Part shown: positions 47,766 through 54,078 of the stretch, piece by piece
Numbering within the stretch: position 1 is the first letter of the stretch
How the letters are laid out: each line of letters starts with the position of its first letter
DNA from: Ophioceras dolichostomum
Lineage: Eukaryota; Ascomycota; Sordariomycetes; Magnaporthales; Ophioceraceae
DNA length: 54,078 bases
Reading direction: 5' to 3'
NCBI GenBank assembly: GCA_003049485.1
Contig: PYST01000258.1
Coordinates: 2,780-56,857, forward strand
Made by a program: the position numbers and the translations under genes
The notes under the pieces: model-generated
The model's input: the letters and a program-made list of their open reading frames with translations, nothing else
What the model was told of the DNA's origin: nothing
The model's database searches: none

Positions 47766-48786
47766 CGTTCTGATTAACAGCGAGTGTTCGAGTGTTCAAG
47801 TGTGTTCGGCCTCAGGTGCGGGTGAGGGGGCCGCTTAGATGTCGCGGTGATTTGTAATGCGTGGGCCAAACATCGCTACCCGAAGGAACTCCGGCGACAA
47901 CACGCGGCAAGCAGGCGGTGAGCGGATTGATGAACCGGCCGTGCGTCAGGCAACAACAGCCTGACAAGGCAATTTATGATAGGTCATTTCTGTGTTGTGA
48001 TTGGGATTTGTCAGCTGTACTCTTTTTGTGCCTAATGTGATAGAGGTGAGAGCGGGGTTTGCTTGAGCTGTTTGAGTGACGATCTCCACCCAGGCTGCTC
48101 TTGGGGGTTCAACGTTTCCCAGAAAGAAGGCTACCCCAAAGCGTTTCGGATGGATGGATACGGCCGTTCTCCATATCGGAAGCTCGATACCACTATGTCA
48201 CGACACAATTAATGATGCGCTAGCTGGGCAGTATAGACGCTGGTCTCCTCACCCTACCCCTACCTTACCCCCTTACCGCTTGCTCGCAATCGGACTCCAC
48301 ACTGTATCCTGAATCCGAGACGACTGGAGACACCATTGCAATCGGCAATACGGCAGCAGCGGGTACTCCAAACGGAGTAATAACGTCAACGTCCAGTTCG
48401 GTACGGTACTAGTTACCCACGGAAGTCCTCCGTTGACATCCAACACCAGACAGACGTTGCAACCACCTGAAGAATGACAACATAATGAGGCTTACAAATA
48501 AGCAGCGGCTCTAGTCTATTGGTGTTGTACAACGCCCTTGCATGCGCTGAGCCGAGGGAGAGACTGACTATAAATCAACACATCTCCCCCATATAACAAC
48601 TACCTAGTTTCTTAACCCGTGTCTAGACAACCAGCATCTCCACTGAACACAAGCCAACCCCCCTCCTGAACAAAACAAGACCAGCCTAGATCATCTCTTT
48701 CAGTCGTTCCCTACTCTTCTTTCTACAAACCCAACCCCAACAAAAACATCAACCTGCCTCCCGAAACAAAGAAAGGAAAAGAAAAA
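47766..48786. other. Intergenic, GST promoter region
   Basis: About 1 kb with no supported gene; a 78-codon plus frame at 48076-48312 has no recognisable homology. The right 220 bases hold a TATA box and an A/C-rich leader for the downstream GST-like gene. Confidence 0.5.
48569..48575 (+). promoter_or_regulatory. TATA box of the GST-like gene
   Basis: TATAAAT lies about 215 bases before the start codon. It is followed by a C/A-rich stretch and a leader ending in AGAAAAAATG, a good fungal context for both transcription and translation start. Confidence 0.5.
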
Positions 48787-49689
48787 ATGCCGAAGCTGAC
48801 GCTCTACTACTCCGACGGCGCCTGCTCCATGGTGCCGCACATCCTGCTCACGCACCTGTCTATCCCCTTCACCGCCGTGCGCATGATAGCCACCACCCCG
48901 AACGACGGCAAGTACCCGGACAGTGCCAACCTCGCCGCGGCGGACGGCTCGATCTCGCACGCCGAGTACCGCGCCACCATCAACGCCAAGGGCGTCGTGC
49001 CCTCTCTCAAGGTCGAGCATGGCTCCTCCTCGTCTACCGATGATGTCAGTGCACTAGCCGACGCCGGCTGGGACCTTGCTGCTGCTGCTTCTGTTGCTGC
49101 GGGTGGTCCTGCTGCTCCTGCCGGTAGCGGCGGCGTGGTGGCGATCACCGAGCTGCCGGCGCTGCTGTCGTACATCGCCTTCTTAGGGGGTGCACGACCG
49201 GGGAGTGGCGGGTCCACCATCATGGGGCGCAAGGGTATCGAGCAGGCCCAGGTCGCCGAGTGGCTCGCGTGGCTGGCGGGGACCGTCCAGGGCGTCGGGT
49301 ACGGATCCGTCTTCCGCGCGGGCCGGTTCACGGGCATGTGCGGGGTGGAGGGGGCCGAGGCGGAGGCCATGCGGGAGGCTGAGAAGAAGACGGGGAAAAT
49401 CCTCATCGACGACTCGTATCACAAAGTCGAGAAGAAGCTGGTGGCGATGGCGAAGGCGGCCAAGGGGATTGCGAGTGGTGGTGGCGGTGGCGTGTACTAC
49501 GCCGTTGGGGATGGATTGACGGTGGTGGACGTTTATCTGTACCTGTTCTGGCGGTGGGGGACGCAGATCGGGATCAAGATGGGTGAGCTGTATCCCGTTT
49601 GGGAGAAGCTGGCCCGGAGGATCGAGGGGATGGAGGCTGTGGGGAAGGTGTTGGTTGCGGAGAACAAGGAGCGGATGTTCAAGGAGTGA
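48787..49689 (+). CDS. Glutathione S-transferase-like protein
   Basis: Intronless, 300 residues. The N-terminus LTLYYSDGACSMVPHILLTH with LSIPFTAVRM, then KGVVPSLKV, is the thioredoxin-fold half of a GST: a Cys-containing first loop like bacterial beta-class and fungal relatives, and the cis-proline VP before the second strand. A low-complexity insertion of Ala/Gly/Pro (about 77-117) separates it from a helical C-terminal half (ELPALLSYIAFLGG, AQVAEWLAWLAGT, LTVVDVYLYLFWRWGTQIG, YPVWEKLARRIEGMEAVGKVL), where the conserved Asp of the N-capping box (VVDVY) is visible. It would conjugate glutathione to electrophiles or reduce peroxides in the cytosol. Family call is firm; the subclass and substrate are not. 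The long insertion may mean a divergent member. Confidence 0.85.
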   Translation: MPKLTLYYSDGACSMVPHILLTHLSIPFTAVRMIATTPNDGKYPDSANLAAADGSISHAEYRATINAKGVVPSLKVEHGSSSSTDDVSALADAGWDLAAAASVAAGGPAAPAGSGGVVAITELPALLSYIAFLGGARPGSGGSTIMGRKGIEQAQVAEWLAWLAGTVQGVGYGSVFRAGRFTGMCGVEGAEAEAMREAEKKTGKILIDDSYHKVEKKLVAMAKAAKGIASGGGGGVYYAVGDGLTVVDVYLYLFWRWGTQIGIKMGELYPVWEKLARRIEGMEAVGKVLVAENKERMFKE

Positions 49690-50025
49690 GACGAAGAGGA
49701 TTGAAGCATGTTCTGGGATGTGAGTGCTTGCTCACATCCAGGAATGAGACGAGTGCCGGAGTATGTAGCATGGTGGGAGGTAAAACCAGGGATAAAATAA
49801 AATAGTTAGAATGATACGCAGATCTAAACTGTTAATAGGAAAGCAGGGCCAGCGAAACTGGTAAGAAATCCCAGCTACGTCTAGCATATGCCCGCACATG
49901 GCACCTTGCCTAATAACAACCTTGCTTGTCCACCAATAATATCAAGGGTCCAAGCTATTATCTCTCTGATCATCGAGAGCCCTACTCTCCCCTTTCTCCA
50001 CAGAGGGGAGATGATGTAGCGGAGA
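49690..50025. other. Intergenic between convergent genes
   Basis: 336 bases between the GST-like stop and the 3' end of the minus-strand secreted protein gene. It should hold both 3' untranslated regions. No other feature seen. Confidence 0.6.
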
Positions 50026-50649
50026 TCAGACACTCAATGTCAACTTCCACCTCACTATTCCTCGACCCTTGGGACCGCCGCAGTCGGTCTGGCCCATGGT
50101 GGGGTCCATCCACTCTCTGGTGTCGCTGAAGCGCCCGATGGCGGCTGTCATGAAGTCGCTGACGTCCTCGTTGGTAATCCTGTCAATGTTTTAACGGAAG
50201 GAGGAAATATTCCTCCCCCGACAAGTCAGCTATCTAGGTACATACACGTGGTGTAAGGAGGAGATGAAAGGAGAGCAGAGCTCAGTTAAGGGTGAAACGA
50301 ACGACAGAGGGTCGATCATGTTCCCGTCATTACGGCGGATGTAGAAGGCGCAGTGACCGTACGACTCCAGCATCAGGTACAGATCGCCTTGAGGGAAGAT
50401 CGACCATTGCGCCGGCATAAACCGGATGGTCTGGCGCAGAATGTTGCAGTCCCGAACGGAGAGCCTTCCACGAGGGTCGATAGGCTCGAGGGTGCCGTCG
50501 CCGCAGGAACGACCGTTAGGGCTGCTGTTGCTCGGAGGCTGCTTCGCAGGGCCGGGAATCCAGCTGGAGCCGTCACCGGGGATCACACCCTGGCCGGCGA
50601 TGAGAACGGCCGCGGCGAGGAGGGTAAGGAGGGCTCCGACGACTCTCAT
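50026..50649 (-). CDS. Secreted Ecp2/Hce2-like effector candidate
   Basis: Two exons, 50649-50246 and 50179-50026, spliced through GTATGT and GACAG, give 185 residues. The N-terminus (MRVVGALLTLLAAAVLIAGQ) is a signal peptide. A Pro/Ser/Gly-rich stretch is followed by CGDGTLEPID, a DCNILRQTIR helix, ESYGHCAFYIRR, then, after the intron, NEDVSDFMTAAIGRF, DCGG and a final VRWKLTL strand. This order (C-G-D, D-C, G-x-C-A-F, a helix starting N-x-D, D-C-x-G, W-x-L) is that of the Hce2 domain first known from the Ecp2 secreted effector of a plant pathogen; some members provoke plant necrosis. There are five cysteines in the mature part, one unpaired. The match is by pattern only. The gene is likely expressed under host or stress conditions; its target is unknown. 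Confidence 0.68.
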
Positions 50650-51354
50650 TTTGAAGGCTTTAGTAGGCTCGATGATCTACTGTTGAACTATTGTGCTGGT
50701 GATGATAGATCTGCGTTGCTGTAGATAGGTTTCGAGAGGTGAAGATGGCAAGAGCAACATCCCGGCGCAGGATGGGGGCTGAAAGTGTAGGCCATATTTA
50801 TGCGTGAAGAAAAGGGGTCTCACGGTTTCCCAAGACTAGTCTCTGGTCACCCTCCCAGGGAGGGTAGAGATCGTCACGCCCAAGGGTCCCATGCCGGAGT
50901 AGATCTGGGGCGGCCTGGAAGCAGAATGACGGTGAAGATCGATGCATTGCCCTTGTTGGTGGGAGGTTGGTCATTGTTGATGGCTTATATGCTCGTCGTG
51001 ACCATGCGCCGTTACGTGTGACGAGGGGGGGTCTTGCGAACAAGTCAGGAGCAGAAAACAGGCACGGGTATCACAACTTGGAGGCAGGTGATGACTGCAA
51101 AACTAGCGAGTAATGGGTCCAGGCTGTCCAACAAGGGGAATCTGGACTGCCAGCACACTCTTTCGTCGCTTTCTCCCTTCGACTAATTCACGTTTCAAGT
51201 GCGTGGTCAGCGAGACTGTCATGGGGTGATCACGTAGGTTCTCACGTGCAGGTCTGATCCTAGATCCCGTTCATCATTAACCAACGAACAAGCGAATCCT
51301 TCGCCAACAAGCGAACTCTTCATCACCTATCATACCAACACAAGAGTCGCCGAG
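50650..51354. promoter_or_regulatory. Divergent promoter region of Hce2-like and APH genes
   Basis: About 700 bases between two divergent starts. On the minus strand an ATAAATA motif (plus 50795-50801) lies about 150 bases before the Hce2-like start and may be its TATA box. On the plus side the last 100 bases before 51355 are A/C-rich and hold the leader of the APH gene. No supported coding sequence. Confidence 0.4.
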
Positions 51355-52200
51355 ATGGAGTCTACACCGATAAAGGACACATTATGGAACAAATTATACT
51401 ATCTTGCTCTCTTCAAGTTCTTTTCCCAGAAGCCGATCCTCCGCCTAACGAAACAATCGGGAGGAGTCAAGGTGATTTCGGCCAAGAAATGTATCAAGTC
51501 CGGGGGGATGGTGACGCTCGCTGAAGCTCACGCGATGCGGTTCGTGGCTCGGAATGCCACCTTGATCCCGCTGCCCAACGTCCACTGCACCTTCAAACAC
51601 AAAGGCCGAGTCTACATCGTCATGGACTACATCCACGGCGAATGCCTGGGAAACGGCTGGATGCAGCGCTCGCCCGAGTCGAAGGTGCGCATCCTCAAAC
51701 AGGTCAGGGAAATGGTCAACGAGCTGCGCAGCATCCCTCCACCGCCCACTGGAGCCCCCGCCGTCGCCAACGCTGACGGTGGGCCGCTCCAAGACTACCG
51801 TATCCCCGCTGACAGCCGCTTCCTGGGACCCTTCTCGACGATCCGGGCGTTCCACGAGCACCTCCGCAATCACATCGACATCAGCGTCGCGCGGAGGGCC
51901 CGCGACACCCAGGGCAAGCCACGCCCAGGCCTGGCGGAGCTCGTCGCATTCCACGTGGAAGAGTGGCCGTGACCCGTCTTCACACACGGCGATCTGAACC
52001 CGTTCAACATCATTGCGCGTGGCGACGAGGTCGTCGGCATCATCGACTGGGAGATGGCGGCGTGGATGCCCCCTTACTGGGAGTACACGAACGCCTGGCA
52101 TGCCAGCCCGAAGTGCGAGGTCGACCATTTCCTCACGCCGATGCCACGCGAGCTGCAGATGGAGATCGTTCGGAGACGGTACTTTGGGGACACCACCTGA
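51355..52200 (+). pseudogene. APH-type phosphotransferase broken by an in-frame TGA
   Basis: The frame runs 282 codons but has a stop (TGA) at 51970-51972. Before it lie the N-lobe (KCIKSGG and the EAHAMRFVA glutamate helix), the hinge VYIVMDYIHGECLG and helices typical of fungal aminoglycoside phosphotransferase-like proteins. After it, in the same frame, come PVFTHGDLNPFNIIARGDEV, VVGIIDWEMAAWMPPYWEYT and the C-terminal tail to 52200. The stop falls five codons before the catalytic HGD. Without it, family size (about 282 residues) and motifs are complete. Either a recent nonsense mutation has killed the gene or a single base is wrong; read-through or a tiny intron is unlikely because no GT-AG pair fits. 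The substrate in fungi is unknown; such proteins have a kinase fold. Confidence 0.8.
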
Positions 52201-52969
52201 CCATTCCATATTGGGGCTGATTCGGCACGAGACGATGCCCGACCGCTCACCTGGTTGAGCTCTTCGCCACCAATCGCTCCTTTCCTCCCCCGTTCGCACA
52301 CAAACCTCGCCGCTTCTATTTATTTCGTCCCGAAATGCAATAGAAATCTTACGTCTTCGATCGGCAGACGACCATTCCAAATTCCTCTCGCCTGTGGCCG
52401 CTGCAATTGGCGTGGCTGCAATCATGCGTGCCGTCAAGATAGTCTCATCAGTAGCCCCGAAGAGACAGGCCGTACACAACCAACGACGGCGCGCGTCGCA
52501 AAATAACCTGACATGGCGTTTTTAGCAGGCCTCCGGACCAAGAGCAAACCACATCTATGACGGGTTTCTCTTCTATCCTACTCAGGCTCGAACCGTCGAG
52601 CCGCGATCGTTCGTCGTCGTTGGGTGGACGGCGGCTCCACGTTGGCGACCTCCCGGCGTTAATGCCGCATGGCCGTGGCCGTCTCACAGTCTCACCTGGG
52701 GCGTCAGCTGGGGCGGGCAGGAGACTCCCATCCGGCATGACAGATGCTGGTCGCCACTAGCTCGTTCGCGAAGCGTCGGCCTGACCTGGCCGTCAAGTCG
52801 TCGGGTCCATCTTGATGGTGATATAAGACAGACTGGATCGCCGCGTCGATGGAGCTCCTCCCTCCCCCTGGAACCCGATCAGAATCTTCAGCACCCTTCA
52901 AAGTGATATAGTCTACACATCTCTCGCCCATCTCTTCCAACTATCCCCAAATCCAACCGAAGCACTACA
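52201..52969. other. Intergenic region, promoter of the DUF6914 gene
   Basis: About 770 bases without a supported gene. The right half holds a TATA-like element and an A/C-rich leader (CCATCTCTTCCAACTATCCC) for the downstream gene. Confidence 0.5.
52822..52827 (+). promoter_or_regulatory. TATA-like element before the DUF6914 gene
   Basis: TATAAG within GTGATATAAGACAG lies 148 bases before the ATG at 52970, followed by a C-rich leader. Plausible but unproven. Confidence 0.4.
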
Positions 52970-53619
52970 ATGCAGCGTATTGTTTTTTGCACTATATTTC
53001 CCCACAGACCAGCCTTGCCAGCCGCGGTATTGGACGGCAATCAGCGGGCCAGGACATAATTACAATACAGGCCACACCACAGTACATCCCGCCCACCGCA
53101 CGCCCTGGATACTAACCATAGCCCCCACTTTCCACCTGCCTCTCCAGATACCACTGGGCCCTCATCGTCGGCCCCAAGAACCCCACCAACGATGCCGGCG
53201 CCCTGCGTCTGCACGTGCGCGAGTCCATCACCCGCGGCACAGGTCAAGTGCGGTGGACCTACGAGGAGCGCGAGACCTCGATGGGCGTGACGTCCGCGAT
53301 CCTCGTGCGCGTGGTGGTGGCCAAGATCAGGGACATGGATCGCCTCCTCGGGCTCATACGGGATGTCCGTCTGCGGCCCAACGAAAGGGGCTGGAACTGC
53401 ATCGAGTGGGTGAAGGACGCCCTGGCGGCCGTGGAGCACGACGGGAGGTGCGTCGGCACCAGAAGCCTCGGCTGGCAGACCGTCAGGGATACGTGCATGA
53501 CGTACGTCGCGGGAAAGAAGACCCGTCACCGCTTCGACGGGAGGGCGCCGCATGGGACGTTCGACACCAGCAAGGTCGCCACGTTTGACATGTTGACCGG
53601 GCGGGAGCTCATTGCTTAG
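52970..53619 (+). pseudogene. DUF6914-like gene with an apparent 1-base frameshift in its first exon
   Basis: Exon 1 starts at the ATG at 52970 (MQRIVF) and exon 2 is 53148-53619; intron 53027-53147 has GTATTG, a CTAAC branch and CTCCAG. Exon 2 starts YHWALIVGPKNPTND and continues RLHVRESITR, VRWTYEERE, ILVRVVVAKIRDMDRLLGL and WNCIEWVKDALAAVE, which match fungal DUF6914-type proteins, usually about 170 residues. The family N-terminus (basic start, then ALYFP) is present in the next frame, ALYFPTDQPCQPR, so a run of six T at 52983-52988 seems to have one T too many. The splice phase fits only the shifted frame. Either a sequencing slip or a real frameshift. The family function is unknown; members are small cytosolic-looking proteins without signal peptides. 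Confidence 0.7.
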
Positions 53620-53858
53620 CCTTGACGCCGAAGATGATGGACGAGGATGGGGACGAGGACGCGGGAGGCAGTGGAAGGGGTGAGGAAGGGCATAGAATGA
53701 TACTGTAGAGGAGGATAGACCTAGAATCTCGTCGAGCTTCTCGGTGTACGTCTTCTATTCGTCGTCGATCCATGTACATGAGCGCTGGCCGCTACATCTT
53801 GGATACTAGGATTAGGTTGAGCAAGGTTTAGTGATTATCTATAAGCTCGCGCCCCACA
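53620..53858. other. Intergenic, 3' region of the DUF6914 gene
   Basis: No coding signal; A/T-richer sequence leading into the transposon edge. The exact left end of the transposon is not resolved. Confidence 0.5.
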
Positions 53859-54078
53859 ATATCGGCCACCCCTGGATATCGGCCACCCGCATTTCGTGAT
53901 ACCTTCATCAACCTACCTCCAGGACACCGCATTTCACCACAAAATAACGCTAGGAAAAATCGGAAAAAAATCACAATGGCTTTTCCAAGCAACTATGAAG
54001 CCATATACCGAAGACGATATCGCCTGGGCGATCAAGGCGGTCGCGGCCGGTCGATCCGTCCGAAAGGCCTCCTTGGAA
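53859..54078 (+). mobile_element. 5' end of a pogo/Fot1-type Tc1/mariner transposon (cut by window)
   Basis: Starting about 130 bases before a transposase-like ATG there are two copies of the 13-mer ATATCGGCCACCC (53859-53871 and 53876-53888), as often found in or next to the terminal inverted repeats of fungal Fot1-type elements. Downstream is the start of a transposase frame. The right end lies outside the window, so terminal repeats and TA target duplication cannot be checked. Confidence 0.6.
53995..54078 (+). CDS. Pogo/Fot1-type transposase, N-terminal fragment
   Basis: From the ATG at 53995 the 28 visible residues begin MKPYTEDDIAWAIKAVAAG and continue RSVRKASLE. This is the psq-type helix-turn-helix start (YTEDDI..AI.AV..G.S.RKA) of DDE-type pogo/Fot1 transposases, which bind the element ends. 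The frame is open to the window edge. Whether the transposase is intact beyond it is unknown. Confidence 0.75.
   Translation, partial: MKPYTEDDIAWAIKAVAAGRSVRKASLE

Noticed and set aside
32280..50649. A secondary-metabolite or carbohydrate-utilisation gene cluster
   Set aside because: No polyketide, peptide or terpene synthase, no transporter or Zn2Cys6 regulator; the enzymes present belong to unrelated processes.
51445..52479. 344-codon minus frame opposite the APH gene, uninterrupted where the plus strand has a stop
   Set aside because: The plus strand carries clear kinase motifs on both sides of its stop; the minus translation has none, so it is an antisense shadow.
1..54078. CRISPR array, bacterial operon or riboswitch
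   Set aside because: The window is fungal nuclear DNA with spliceosomal introns; no regularly spaced repeats were seen.

Overview
The window looks like nuclear DNA of a filamentous ascomycete (Pezizomycotina, probably Sordariomycetes). Most genes carry short introns (58 to about 150 nt) with GTAAGT-like donors, CTRAC branch points and YAG acceptors. Coding regions are GC-rich, leaders are pyrimidine-rich, and the families present (GH47 mannosidase, PL26 lyase, Ecp2/Hce2-like secreted protein, fungal F-box protein, DUF4360 and DUF6914 proteins) are typical of that group. The first 32 bases are an unbroken poly-G run that looks like a sequencing or assembly artefact at a contig end.

Layout: a five-exon fructosamine-kinase-like gene (466-1993, minus) and a 3.9 kb spacer lead to the three-exon glycogen debranching enzyme (5876-10892, plus). 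A CFEM-like single-pass membrane protein follows (12773-13703, minus; first exon unresolved). Next is a divergent pair: a 503-residue fungal protein of unknown function (16707-18460, minus) and a very large gene (19059-26423, plus). The large gene fuses a ZNFX1/Upf1-like SF1 helicase, an NFX1-like cysteine-rich segment, a coiled coil and three CbbX/SpoVK-type AAA modules. From 26.4 to 32.3 kb I find only relics, including a decayed copy of the third AAA module's C-terminal part and a scrap of a mitochondrial carrier. Then come a GH47 alpha-mannosidase (32280-34284, minus), a secreted PL26 exo-rhamnogalacturonan lyase (35840-38629, plus), a 5.7 kb stretch without a recognisable gene, an F-box protein (44354-45954), a secreted DUF4360 protein (46769-47765), a glutathione S-transferase-like protein (48787-49689), an Ecp2/Hce2-like secreted protein (50026-50649, minus), an APH-type kinase interrupted by a stop codon (51355-52200), a DUF6914 gene with an apparent homopolymer frameshift (52970-53619), and the 5' end of a pogo/Fot1-type transposon at the right edge.

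The genes do not form one pathway. The left half holds storage-carbohydrate and surveillance-type functions. The right half is accessory: secreted enzymes, an effector-like protein, broken genes, relics and a transposon. The most interesting item is the helicase-triple-AAA fusion. It sits head to head with a conserved protein of unknown function, has an AAA1 Walker A lysine replaced by asparagine, a one-base frameshift in the helicase, a GC-AG intron inside its helicase Walker A codons, and a decayed partial duplicate just downstream. Several lesions (large gene, APH gene, DUF6914 gene) could be real decay or base errors in the assembly; reads or a second strain would decide. All functions are read from recognised motifs; no database search was possible.
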